A stretch of 35,209 nt of DNA from Vulcanimicrobiota bacterium. Its GTDB lineage: Bacteria; Vulcanimicrobiota; Vulcanimicrobiia; Vulcanimicrobiales; Vulcanimicrobiaceae. How positions within the stretch are numbered: the stretch's first letter is position 1; every line of letters starts with the position of its first letter. A model generated the notes under the pieces. It was not told the origin of the DNA. It ran no database searches and worked only from the letters and a program-made list of their open reading frames with translations. The DNA lies in the NCBI GenBank assembly GCA_019245275.1, contig JAFARW010000134.1, positions 1 through 35,209 on the forward strand. Direction: 5' to 3'. Position numbers and translations under genes: made by a program. Positions 17,215 to 25,431 of the stretch are shown here, in pieces.

Positions 17215-19581
17215 CTGCCAATCCTTCGCTCGTCGCAGTTCGACCTGCCGCTGACATATGCGTGTTCGGGCGAACGACTTCAAGTTGGCGACATCGTGCG
17301 CGTACCGCTTGGAAAGCGCGAAGCGTTCGCTTTCATCACGCGCGATCCACACGAGCCGGCCGATGACCGCCCGTTGCGCGCCGTCATCGAGAAGGCAGCC
17401 GCGCCGCCGGCTTTCAACGCGACCGGGCTCGCCCTCGCAAAGTTCGTATCAGAGTACTATCTCTGTACGCTCGGCGAAGCGCTCTCAGCGGCCGTCCTGA
17501 GCTCGGCTGTTCCGCGGGCGGTAGACGAACTTGTGCGCCAAACTGGGGTACCCGCACACGGGAAGTACCTAAGCGTGCCTCCTCGACTTGTAAACTTGAT
17601 TTGGCACGACTTTCCAGAGCGGTTCTCGCTGGTTGCCCTGTTGCGCCATCCCGAAGCGCGGCGCTGCGGGGATCGGCGCTCGCTGTTGGCTTATGTGCGC
17701 GCGCTCGTGCAGGGCGGCGCGCTGGCACGCAAACGAGCCTTCATCGAGCCGCGCATGCATCAATACACGGTAAAAATGCTCTATCCGGCGGATGCTGAGA
17801 TTCGCGGTCACCGCGCGACGGAACTGACCGCGCTCGTGCGAGAACGGGGCAGCATCTCCCGAGCGGATGCACTTTTGGCGGGGTACTCGCGCGCGCTGAT
17901 CGCGCGTGCCGTTAAAGCGGGAGCGTTGCGCGAAGTCGATCAAGCGCCGGCGCGCAATGTCTCGACTAGTGCGCCGTCGATCGTCGATTTGACGCCGACC
18001 GCGGATCAAGCGGCCGCGCTCAAAGAGATCCGAGCGCGGCTTTCGGACAGTCGGTACGCACAAATCCTCTTGCAAGGCGTTGCCGGTAGCGGCAAGACCC
18101 TTGTCTATATCAAGGCGATTGAGGACGTGCTCGCGCGCGGCGGCCGCGCGATCGTGCTGGTGCCCGAGATCTCGCTGACGCCGCAGACGGCACGCCGCTT
18201 CCAAGACGCGTTCGGACAGCGCGTCGCGGTTTTACACTCGGCGCTGTCGGAGCGCGAGCGTTACGACGCATGGCAGGCGAGCGCGCACGGTGACGTCGAC
18301 ATCATCGTCGGAGCGCGTAGTGCAATCTTTGCGCCGCTGCCTGATGTTCGGTTGGTCGTTGTCGACGAGGCACATGAGAGCGCTTACAAACAAGAAAGCG
18401 TTCCGCGATACGACGCGGTCACGGTTGCGCGGAGGCGGATGCAGTTGGAAAACGGCGTCCTACTGCTTGGCAGCGCAACGCCATCCGTTGAATCTTACGC
18501 GGCTGCGAACGACGGGCGCTTGGCACACTTGATGCTTCGGACGCGGCCAAGCGCGCAGCCGCTCCCTGCCGTTCGCATCGTCGACATGGCCGCCGAGTTC
18601 GAAAGCGGCAATCGCACGGTCTTTAGCAGCGCTCTGATTGGCGCGCTCGACGAGCGGTTGCAACGCGGGGAGAAATCCGTGCTCTTGATCAATCGGCGCG
18701 GAAGCGCGCGTTTTCTCCTCTGCCGCACCTGCGGATACGTACCAAAATGCACTCGCTGCAGCGTCGCGTTCACGGTTCACCGCAGCGAAGGGTTGCTGCG
18801 CTGCCATTACTGCGATGCGCAAGAACCGCTCTTTGATGTCTGTCCGTCGTGCGGTGCATCTTCCACGCGCGAACTTGGAATCGGGACGCAGCGCGTCGTT
18901 TCCGAAGTCGGGCGTCTTTTCCGCGCCGCGCGCATCATTCGCATGGACAGCGACACGACGACCCACATCGGCGATCATGCGCGCCTGCTCGATGAATTCG
19001 AACGAGGGGGCGACGTCTTGGTCGGCACGCAGATGGTCGCGAAAGGACTCGACTTTCCGCAAGTAACGCTGGCGGCGGTCGTTGTCGCGGAGTTCGGACT
19101 CTTCGGCAGCGACTTCCGCGGCGCGGAGCAGACGTTCGCTCTCGTCGCGCAGCTGTGCGGACGAAGCGGCAGAGCCCAACCCGGTGAAGCGATCGTCCAG
19201 ACGTACGTGCCCGAGCACCCAGCTATACGCCTTGCGGCGGCGCATGATTACGATTCGTTTGCGCGCGGCGAACTCGAGGAGCGTAGGCTTTCGCAGTGGC
19301 CGCCATACGTACGGCTGATCTACCTGGGCGTCATCGGCCGCGATCGAGAGAACGTCGTCGAGCAGGCCACGAAGTACGCGTCGGTTTTGCGCGGCAGCTC
19401 AAGCGCTGAAGTCTTGGGGCCGGCGCCCTTTCCGATCGCACGGCTCAACGAAGAGTGGCGGTACCGAATCGCGCTGAAGACGCATGATGCGCCGGCGCTG
19501 CGGCGATTTTTGCGCGATACGCTGCTGCCGCAGGCGCGCCGCGAACGGAACACGCGCCTAGCAATCGATGTTGACCCGTAG
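17215..19581 (+). CDS. priA: Primosomal protein N' (PriA replication-restart helicase)
   Basis: A superfamily 2 DNA helicase that restarts stalled replication forks. Walker A is GVAGSGKTLVY and motif II is VVDEAHESAYKQE, followed by LLGSATPSVESYAA. The zinc-binding insert has CRTCGYVPKCTRC and CHYCDAQEPLFDVCPSC, with GTQMVAKGLDFPQVTLAAVV and GRSGRAQPGEAIVQTY after it. The ORF track begins at GTG 17296, but in-frame sequence upstream (QFDLPLTYACSGERLQVGDI) is clearly the conserved N-terminal 3'-DNA-binding domain. No ATG, GTG or TTG exists in that frame back to a stop at 16960. CTG 17215 is my placeholder; CTG 17170 or ATC 17221 are alternatives. The product is about 788 residues. Confidence 0.93.
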   Translation: MPILRSSQFDLPLTYACSGERLQVGDIVRVPLGKREAFAFITRDPHEPADDRPLRAVIEKAAAPPAFNATGLALAKFVSEYYLCTLGEALSAAVLSSAVPRAVDELVRQTGVPAHGKYLSVPPRLVNLIWHDFPERFSLVALLRHPEARRCGDRRSLLAYVRALVQGGALARKRAFIEPRMHQYTVKMLYPADAEIRGHRATELTALVRERGSISRADALLAGYSRALIARAVKAGALREVDQAPARNVSTSAPSIVDLTPTADQAAALKEIRARLSDSRYAQILLQGVAGSGKTLVYIKAIEDVLARGGRAIVLVPEISLTPQTARRFQDAFGQRVAVLHSALSERERYDAWQASAHGDVDIIVGARSAIFAPLPDVRLVVVDEAHESAYKQESVPRYDAVTVARRRMQLENGVLLLGSATPSVESYAAANDGRLAHLMLRTRPSAQPLPAVRIVDMAAEFESGNRTVFSSALIGALDERLQRGEKSVLLINRRGSARFLLCRTCGYVPKCTRCSVAFTVHRSEGLLRCHYCDAQEPLFDVCPSCGASSTRELGIGTQRVVSEVGRLFRAARIIRMDSDTTTHIGDHARLLDEFERGGDVLVGTQMVAKGLDFPQVTLAAVVVAEFGLFGSDFRGAEQTFALVAQLCGRSGRAQPGEAIVQTYVPEHPAIRLAAAHDYDSFARGELEERRLSQWPPYVRLIYLGVIGRDRENVVEQATKYASVLRGSSSAEVLGPAPFPIARLNEEWRYRIALKTHDAPALRRFLRDTLLPQARRERNTRLAIDVDP

Positions 19582-19666
19582 GAAGCTCCGAGTGAGTCTG
19601 CGTGGTTCAGCGTCGTGATGAAAGCGTCCGAGGATGAGCCGCGTGGGACTTACTCGGAGCTTCCTA
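19579..19666. repeat. 20-bp inverted repeat (hairpin) at the priA 3' end
   Basis: The left arm TAGGAAGCTCCGAGTGAGTC (19579-19598) begins at the priA TAG stop codon. The right arm GACTTACTCGGAGCTTCCTA (19647-19666) is its reverse complement except for one position, which would be a G-U pair in RNA. The loop is 48 bases. No T-run follows, so a simple intrinsic terminator is unlikely. It may be an mRNA-stabilising hairpin, a processing site, or a small palindromic mobile element (MITE- or REP-like). Confidence 0.85.
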
Positions 19667-19724
19667 CACTGAAGGTGCAAGGGCGGCGGCGCCCTAATTG
19701 GGGGTGCGCCCGCTGGGGCATACG

Positions 19725-21383
19725 ATGACGAAACAAAGCTTTAGCAATCTCTTCGACCCGCTGGGCATCGGACAGGCGTCAACGGCTGTCTGGCAAGCGA
19801 TGCTTTCCGACCCGGAGCACCTGCTGCGCTCTCAGCAACAACTAGCCTGTGGATGGCTCAACATGTTGAACGGCGAGAGTGGCACTGAAGCGCAGCCGGC
19901 TTCTTCGAAAGCGACGGTCGATAAGCGCTTTTCGCATCCAGCCTGGGATGCGAATCCAGGTTTGCGAGCCCTCAAGGACGCCTACCTCATAGCAACCGAC
20001 GCCGTTCTTTCCAGCATCGAAAATACGCCCGGCGCCGATCCAAAGGCGATTCGGCGAGCGAAATTTTTTGCAAAACAGTTTGCGGATGCGATGAGCCCGA
20101 GCAATTTTGCGTTCTTCAACCCACTAGTTATTGAAGAGACGCTGCGAACGGGCGGTCAGAATCTCGCCAAGGGGATGCAGAACCTGATCGAAGACATCCG
20201 CGAAAACGCCGGACGGCCGGCGCTTGTCGATAAGAAGGCCTTTCGCGTCGGCAAGAACGTCGCGGTGACGCCTGGGCGGGTCGTGCACCGCAACCAGTTG
20301 TGCGAACTGCTCCAATACGAGGCAACGACGCCAACGGTTCACGAGAAGCCCGTTTTAATCGTGCCACCCTGGATCAACAAATACTACGTCCTCGATCTTC
20401 AGCCGGACAACAGTTTGATCAAGGCGCTTGTCGACCAGGGATTCACGACATTCGTTATCTCCTGGCGCAACCCCGATGCGGAACTGCGCGACATGACGAT
20501 GCGCGATTACCTCGTGCACGGCCCGCTGGAATGCATTCAGGTCGCAACGGAAATCACGAAGACGGATTCGTGCAGCGCGGTAGGCTACTGCATCGGAGGC
20601 ACGCTGCTCGCGATGCTGCTCGCCTATCTGGCCAAACGTCGCGAACCGATCGTCGGCGCGGCGACTTTTCTGGCATCGCTGATCGACTTCTTAGAGGCCG
20701 GCGAGATCGAGGCATTCCTCGGTGAAGACGCGCTCGCATACATCGAGAAGAAGATGGGCGAGCGCGGTTATCTCGATGCACGCGAGATGAGCGACAGCTT
20801 TAATATGCTGCGCAGCAACGACCTCATCTGGTCGGTAGCCGTCAACCGCTACCTGCTCGGGAAAGATGCGCCCGCTTTCGACCTGCTGTATTGGAACAGC
20901 GACTCGACGCGTATGCCGGCTGCGATGCACGCCTACTACCTGCGCAACATGTACGTCGAGAACAACCTCGTGAAGCACGATGTGCTCGAAATCGACGGAA
21001 CGCCGCTTGACTTGCACGATATCAAGAATGACGTCTACTGCGTGGCAACGATCGAAGATCATATCGCGCCGTGGAAGTCGGTTTACAAATTAACGCAGTT
21101 GACGAGCGGGCAAACGGCGTTTCGTTTGGGCGCGTCCGGTCATATTGCGGGCATCATCAATGCACCGAAGCGGCTCAAGGGCGCGTATTGGTCTGGTACG
21201 AAATGCCCGCCGGATCCCGACGCATGGCTTGCCGCCGCTTCAAAACACGAAGGATCGTGGTGGCCGGATTGGTTCACCTGGCTTTCAGAACGCAGCGGCC
21301 CTCGCGTACCGGTGTCTCAAATCGGATCGATCGAACACCCGCCCCAAGAGGCGGCGCCGGGCACCTACGTCTTAGCTACTTAA
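19725..21383 (+). CDS. phaC: Class I polyhydroxyalkanoate synthase
   Basis: A 552-residue enzyme that polymerises hydroxyacyl-CoA into carbon-storage granules. A PhaC N-terminal domain precedes an alpha/beta hydrolase core. The lipase-like box is GYCIGG with C289 as nucleophile, the acid is D445 in TIEDHIAPWKS, and the base is H473 in SGHIAGIINAP; PPWINKYYVLDLQPDNSLIK is typical of class I. The C-terminus is complete (EGSWWPDWFTWL). ATG 19725 is preferred to TTG 19698. No phaA, phaB, phaP or phaR is in the window. Its TAA overlaps the rpsT stop on the other strand within TTAA. Confidence 0.96.
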   Translation: MTKQSFSNLFDPLGIGQASTAVWQAMLSDPEHLLRSQQQLACGWLNMLNGESGTEAQPASSKATVDKRFSHPAWDANPGLRALKDAYLIATDAVLSSIENTPGADPKAIRRAKFFAKQFADAMSPSNFAFFNPLVIEETLRTGGQNLAKGMQNLIEDIRENAGRPALVDKKAFRVGKNVAVTPGRVVHRNQLCELLQYEATTPTVHEKPVLIVPPWINKYYVLDLQPDNSLIKALVDQGFTTFVISWRNPDAELRDMTMRDYLVHGPLECIQVATEITKTDSCSAVGYCIGGTLLAMLLAYLAKRREPIVGAATFLASLIDFLEAGEIEAFLGEDALAYIEKKMGERGYLDAREMSDSFNMLRSNDLIWSVAVNRYLLGKDAPAFDLLYWNSDSTRMPAAMHAYYLRNMYVENNLVKHDVLEIDGTPLDLHDIKNDVYCVATIEDHIAPWKSVYKLTQLTSGQTAFRLGASGHIAGIINAPKRLKGAYWSGTKCPPDPDAWLAAASKHEGSWWPDWFTWLSERSGPRVPVSQIGSIEHPPQEAAPGTYVLAT

Positions 21384-21724
21384 CGCTTTTTCGCGGCAGA
21401 GCGCGCCGTGGTTTTGCGCGCCGTTGCCTTTTTGCGCCCCGTGCGTTTTGTCGCTTTTGCGACCGGCTCGGCAGCGGCTACCGCTTGTAAGGCTTTGGCC
21501 AAACGCGATTTCTTGCGCGCCGCCTTGTTCGGGTGAATGATGCCTTTCGAAGCGGCTCGGTCGAATTGCGATTCGACCATCCGGCCATACTCGGCATCGG
21601 TCGCTTGAGACGCTTTCTTATGCAGTGTCTTCAAGCGCGTTCTCGCGCTTAGGTTGCGTTGGGTTCGTTTTTCCGCCTGGCGGACGGACTTGATTGCGGC
21701 TTTGATCTTTGGCACGGGGCGCAT
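21380..21724 (-). CDS. rpsT: 30S ribosomal protein S20 with C-terminal extension
   Basis: S20 binds 16S rRNA in the small subunit. The N-terminal KIKAAIKSVRQAEKRTQRN and KGIIHPNKAARKKSRLAKAL are family hallmarks. The 114 residues exceed the usual 85-90 because of a C-terminal tail rich in Lys, Ala, Thr and Arg. The ATG at 21724 gives MRPVPKIK; a GTG at 21715 would give MPKIK, closer to the family start. No ribosome binding site is obvious. It is divergent from the cda operon and convergent with phaC. Confidence 0.95.
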   Translation of the reverse strand: MRPVPKIKAAIKSVRQAEKRTQRNLSARTRLKTLHKKASQATDAEYGRMVESQFDRAASKGIIHPNKAARKKSRLAKALQAVAAAEPVAKATKRTGRKKATARKTTARSAAKKR

Positions 21725-21810
21725 TGTACCACATGCGCCGGACGAGGGTCTACTGTCATACCCGCGGCCGGATGAAAGAACCGCGCACGCGCCTAACGAT
21801 GCAAGGAGTG

Positions 21811-22359
21811 ATGAAGACCTACCTATCGCTACGCTTCGGCCGAATGCTTTCTGCTACCGAGGCGTCTTCGCTGGCGGCGGATGCGCACGATGCAGGTTGG
21901 GAACCGCAAGTCCGGCGCAGCGAGCGGTTTGCGCGCACCTACGCGCTGTTGAGCGGCACGCGCGACGCCGCGACGGACAGCTTCGTCTCCGAATACGCCG
22001 GCGCCGAGCGTTTCGCAGACCCGCTGCTCGCGCTTTCGATCGAACCGGATGCGGCGGACGGCTTGCCTTCGCTTACCGCGGCGCTCAAGGGGCACGGCAG
22101 CCCTGAAGGCATTCTGACGGCGGAGACAGTCGAGCACGAGCTGTTGATCGAGTTCTTTCCGGCGCGCACGTCGTGGCGGCTCGTGCGCGCTCTGATCGAC
22201 GTCGAACTGGGACGCTACGGATCGACCGTCCGGCGCACCACGCTACTGTCCCCGATCTCGCCGGAGATGGAGACGCAGATCGCCGCGGATGGCCTGCAAG
22301 AGCCGGAGCTGAATCAATCACGCGTCTTGGAGGCCTTGATGGGCGATGCCGATCGCTGA
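21811..22359 (+). CDS. Unrecognised protein upstream of and overlapping cdaA
   Basis: About 182 residues with no family I recognise. It has no signal peptide or membrane segment and is acidic and Ala/Glu-rich, with a pattern of helices and short strands (EHELLIEFFPARTSWRLVRALIDVELG). Its 3' end overlaps the cdaA start by 14 bases, so it is probably co-translated with the diadenylate cyclase. The start is uncertain: ATG 21811 has AAGGAG only two bases away, and ATG 21799, GTG 21808, ATG 21772 or the track start 21709 are possible. A role linked to c-di-AMP or wall synthesis is inferred from position only. Confidence 0.75.
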   Translation: MKTYLSLRFGRMLSATEASSLAADAHDAGWEPQVRRSERFARTYALLSGTRDAATDSFVSEYAGAERFADPLLALSIEPDAADGLPSLTAALKGHGSPEGILTAETVEHELLIEFFPARTSWRLVRALIDVELGRYGSTVRRTTLLSPISPEMETQIAADGLQEPELNQSRVLEALMGDADR

Positions 22360-23215
22360 AATCGGCCAATATGTCGGCATCAACGACGTCATCGATGTCG
22401 TTGCGACGAGCATATTGATCTACTACGTGCTCCTGTTGATACGCGGGACTCGCGCCGTTCAAATCCTCGGTGGAGTGCTCTTCCTCGTGCTCTTGCTGGG
22501 CGCCGCAAACTTAGCGCACCTCTTGCTGCTCGGCACGATCCTGCAGTTGATCGTGCTAGGCGCCGCAGTCAGTTTGCCGATCGTCTTTCAACCGGAGCTG
22601 CGCAGGTTGCTCGAGCGCCTTGGACGCGGCGGACTCTTTCGATTCGACCGATCGGAAGGACGAGTTCTGCGCGGCGAAGACCGAGCGATCGCAATTCTCG
22701 CGAAGACGGCATTCGCTTTGGCTCGCAACCGATATGGCGCGCTCATCGTAATCGAACAGTCGAGCGGACTGCAAGACGTGGTCGAAAGCGGGACGGTAAT
22801 CGGAGCGGAGCTTTCCGGCGAATTGCTCCTTGCGCTCTTCAGCCCGCGCTCGCCGCTCCACGACGGCGCCGTCATCGTTCGCGACCAAACCGTCGTCGCG
22901 GCCGGCTGTTTCTTGCCGCTCGCCGAACAATCGCTAGGCGAGCCGCGTCTTGGAACGCGGCATCGCGCCGCGGTTGGTTTGACCGACCAGGCCGACGCCG
23001 TGGTCATCGTCATCTCGGAGGAGACCGGCAACGTCGCGGTCGCACGCGAAGGACGGCTTTCCCGCGACATCGGTGACGAAGCGCGTCTCAATCGGTTGCT
23101 GTTGGCTTGCACGCGCGCACCACGGACAAAAGCCCGAGAAGACCTCATCGCGCAGGTGCGCGCGATTTTCGCTCGGCGTCCCGCCGAAGAACAGCGCCAT
23201 GTTGCAGATCTTTAA
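22346..23215 (+). CDS. cdaA: Membrane diadenylate cyclase (c-di-AMP synthase, CdaA/DacA type)
   Basis: A 289-residue enzyme that joins two ATP into c-di-AMP. Three hydrophobic helices span about residues 10-80 (VATSILIYYVLLLI, VLFLVLLLGAANLAHLLLL, ILQLIVLGAAVSL), and the DAC domain follows, with catalytic DGA at 173-175 (SPLHDGAVIV) and RHR at 205-207 (GTRHRAAVGL). Both motifs are intact. Gene order cdaA-cdaR-glmM with 17-base and 4-base overlaps matches the Firmicutes operon in which CdaR and GlmM modulate cyclase activity. The C-terminal extension past the DAC domain (TRAPRTKAREDLIAQVRAIF) is helical. Confidence 0.96.
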   Translation: MPIAEIGQYVGINDVIDVVATSILIYYVLLLIRGTRAVQILGGVLFLVLLLGAANLAHLLLLGTILQLIVLGAAVSLPIVFQPELRRLLERLGRGGLFRFDRSEGRVLRGEDRAIAILAKTAFALARNRYGALIVIEQSSGLQDVVESGTVIGAELSGELLLALFSPRSPLHDGAVIVRDQTVVAAGCFLPLAEQSLGEPRLGTRHRAAVGLTDQADAVVIVISEETGNVAVAREGRLSRDIGDEARLNRLLLACTRAPRTKAREDLIAQVRAIFARRPAEEQRHVADL

Positions 23216-23861
23216 GAACAACTTCTCGCTCAAGCTGCTCTCGCTGGCGCTCGCGCTCGCGGGATGGGGATACTTTCGCTTCGCAACCAACGCGGTCGTC
23301 GCCGCCCCACAACAACTCAGCATTCCGATCACGACGACGCATTTGGCATTAGGCTACATCGCGCGCTTCGCTGAGAAGCAAGCCGTCGTAACGGTTGCGG
23401 CGCCAAAACGCGGTGGCGCGGCAGTCCGTCCAGACGACGTCAAAGCTGTGCTCGACCTTAACAGTCTAAGCGCGGGTGTTTACAATGTACCTGTACAACT
23501 CGTTGCGCCGAACGTTGCCGTTCAGTCGCTCAGTCCGGCGTCGGTCACGCTCGCAATCGAGCGTATCGCGCAAAAAGTCTTTCCGCTCGGGATCTACTAC
23601 TCCGGAGCGCGCGGAAACGCGGTGGTAGCCAGCGATGCGAAGATTTTGCCGCTTCAAGCCGCCGCGCGGGGCGCATCGGACGACCTTTCTCGCGTCGCAT
23701 CGATTCGAGCGGACGTTCCTTTGCCAAATGCGCCGGAACAGTTCGACTCGATGGTCCGGCCGGTGGCTGTCGATTCGCTCGGTACCGAAGTTACCGACGT
23801 CCAAGTTTCGCCGAACCTCGTGCGCGTTCGCGTTCACTTCGCAGGCGCAAAACCCAGATGA
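23199..23861 (+). CDS. cdaR: YbbR-domain regulator of the diadenylate cyclase
   Basis: A 220-residue membrane-anchored protein. An N-terminal helix (LLSLALALAGWGYFRFA) is followed by YbbR-type beta repeats: VKAVLDLNSLSAGVYNVPVQL and a later VRPVAVDSLGTEVTDVQVSP block. CdaR proteins act outside the membrane and tune CdaA. The track start (23073) lies inside cdaA; ATG 23199 gives the expected short tail and membrane helix and overlaps the cdaA stop by 17 bases. There are about two repeats, where other CdaR proteins carry up to four. Confidence 0.88.
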   Translation: MLQIFKNNFSLKLLSLALALAGWGYFRFATNAVVAAPQQLSIPITTTHLALGYIARFAEKQAVVTVAAPKRGGAAVRPDDVKAVLDLNSLSAGVYNVPVQLVAPNVAVQSLSPASVTLAIERIAQKVFPLGIYYSGARGNAVVASDAKILPLQAAARGASDDLSRVASIRADVPLPNAPEQFDSMVRPVAVDSLGTEVTDVQVSPNLVRVRVHFAGAKPR

Positions 23862-25213
23862 GCCGTCTGTTCGGAACCGACGGCGTTCGTGGAGTCGCCA
23901 ACACCGAGCTGACGCCCGAACTCGCATTCAAACTCGGCCGCGCCGCAGCACGCGTGCTCGCGGCAAAGAGCAAGCGGGGCGCATCGTTTGTCGTCGGACG
24001 CGACACGCGCGTCTCTGGAACGATGCTTGAGGCGGCATTGGTCGCCGGCATTACGTCGGCGGGGCGAGATGCGGTATCGATCGGCATCGTGCCGACTGCG
24101 GCAGTTGCGATCGTCACGCGTCGCACAGGTGCAGCGGCAGGCTGTATGATCAGCGCATCACACAACCCGATCGACGATAACGGCATCAAGTTCTTCGGTG
24201 CCGACGGCTTCAAGTTGTCGGATGAAATGGAGAACGCGATCGAAGACGCGATGGAGAACGATCGGGAAAGCCGGCCGACGGGCACCGGGGTCGGTGCCGC
24301 TCGAATCGCGCTGAATCTCGGCGCGCACTACTACGACGCGCTCTACGAACACGCCGGCGACCTCGGCGGCTTAACCGTCGTCGTCGACGCCGCGTTTGGC
24401 GCAGCGTACGCAATCGCGCCATACGTTTTGAAGAAACTCGGCGCAACCGTCCACGAATTAAACTGCGAAGCGGATGGGGCGCGAATCAATGTCGACTGCG
24501 GCGCCACGGATCTGCGGCCGCTGACGAATCGTGTCAGAGAACTGATCGAGCGCGGAGAAGAGCATGTCCTCGGCGTTGCATACGACGGAGATGCGGATCG
24601 AGCGCAATTCGTCGACGAGACCGGCACGGCCCTGAATGGCGACCATCTGCTGCTGGTTTTGGCGCAAGCGTTGAATCGCAGTGGCGACCTCGCGGGCGAT
24701 GCGGTTGTCGGGACGGTCATGAGCAACCTCGGCCTTGAAGAAGCGCTCAAGCACAGCGGAATCTCGCTGGTGCGGGCACCGGTCGGCGACCGATATGTGC
24801 TCGAAGCAATGCGCGCGGGCGGATACACACTCGGTGGCGAGCAGTCGGGACATGTCATCGATTTGCGCCGCAACACGACCGGCGATGGTCCGATGACGAC
24901 CGTGACGTTGCTAAGCTTGCTCGCACATTCAAAGATGACGCTGCATGAAGCCGCGGCACCGATGCATTCCTACCCGCAGGTTTTGATCAACGTTCGCGGC
25001 GCCAAAGAAGCGCTTGACGATGCAAGCGTATCGGAGGCGATCGCGCAGGCCGAGCGCAGGCTGGGAGCAACCGGCCGCGTCTTGGTGCGTGCTTCCGGGA
25101 CCGAACCGGTAGTCCGGATCATGATCGAGGGCGCCGATATGGCGGAAATCGAGCGCCTAGCGGACCAGCTGGCAGTGGCGGTCGCCGGGGCCTCGAGCCG
25201 CGCGCGACCCTAG
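23858..25213 (+). CDS. glmM: Phosphoglucosamine mutase
   Basis: A 451-residue alpha-D-phosphohexomutase that converts glucosamine-6-phosphate to glucosamine-1-phosphate for UDP-GlcNAc and peptidoglycan synthesis. The N-terminus is LFGTDGVRGVAN, the phosphoserine loop is ISASHNP with S101, the metal loop is YDGDADR, the sugar loop GGEQSGH and the phosphate loop RASGTEPVVRI. It starts in an ATGA overlap with cdaR. In Firmicutes GlmM binds CdaA and inhibits it, tying c-di-AMP to wall-precursor flux; the same genetic linkage is seen here. Confidence 0.97.
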   Translation: MSRLFGTDGVRGVANTELTPELAFKLGRAAARVLAAKSKRGASFVVGRDTRVSGTMLEAALVAGITSAGRDAVSIGIVPTAAVAIVTRRTGAAAGCMISASHNPIDDNGIKFFGADGFKLSDEMENAIEDAMENDRESRPTGTGVGAARIALNLGAHYYDALYEHAGDLGGLTVVVDAAFGAAYAIAPYVLKKLGATVHELNCEADGARINVDCGATDLRPLTNRVRELIERGEEHVLGVAYDGDADRAQFVDETGTALNGDHLLLVLAQALNRSGDLAGDAVVGTVMSNLGLEEALKHSGISLVRAPVGDRYVLEAMRAGGYTLGGEQSGHVIDLRRNTTGDGPMTTVTLLSLLAHSKMTLHEAAAPMHSYPQVLINVRGAKEALDDASVSEAIAQAERRLGATGRVLVRASGTEPVVRIMIEGADMAEIERLADQLAVAVAGASSRARP

Positions 25214-25239
25214 CCGAAATTATTTTCGATTGTTCGGCT
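25212..25239 (+). other. Small hairpin between glmM and the riboswitch
   Basis: AGCCGAA (25212-25218) and TTCGGCT (25233-25239) form a perfect 7-bp stem around an AT-rich 14-base loop, right at the glmM stop codon. There is no T-run after it. It may protect the glmM message end, or the AT-rich loop may be part of a promoter for the riboswitch transcript. Confidence 0.45.
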
Positions 25240-25264
25240 GCGAACGGAAGGAGATGCCGGCCGT

Positions 25265-25412
25265 GCGGTAAACCCGCGCGCTTAAGCTAGTCACTGAATC
25301 CGTCTTGCCGAGCGCGGGCGGAGCGGGGGAACTCCTCCGGTAGGGGTGAATGGGCCGGTCGGCCCTAGGGCAAGTCTTCTCGTCCGAACCCGTCAGCTAA
25401 CCCCGCAAGTAG
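25265..25412 (+). ncRNA. ydaO/yuaA-type c-di-AMP riboswitch
   Basis: The 5' leader of the NlpC/P60 gene carries the conserved blocks of the ydaO/yuaA riboswitch in order: GCGCTTAAG near 25278, GCGGGGGAACTC at 25323, GGGGTGAAT at 25343, TAGGG at 25366 and CCGAACCCGTCAGCTAAC at 25384-25401. The class binds two c-di-AMP molecules and usually turns off wall hydrolases, ion transporters and similar genes. The AGGAG of the downstream gene starts only about 9 bases after the aptamer and no strong terminator lies between, so translational control or a terminator inside the aptamer region is possible. Boundaries are approximate. Confidence 0.92.
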
Positions 25413-25431
25413 TTTGGAAGAGGAGCTTCTT

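Noticed and set aside
18460-19245. Minus-strand ORF of 261 residues opposite priA
   Set aside because: Antisense shadow of the helicase and zinc regions of PriA.
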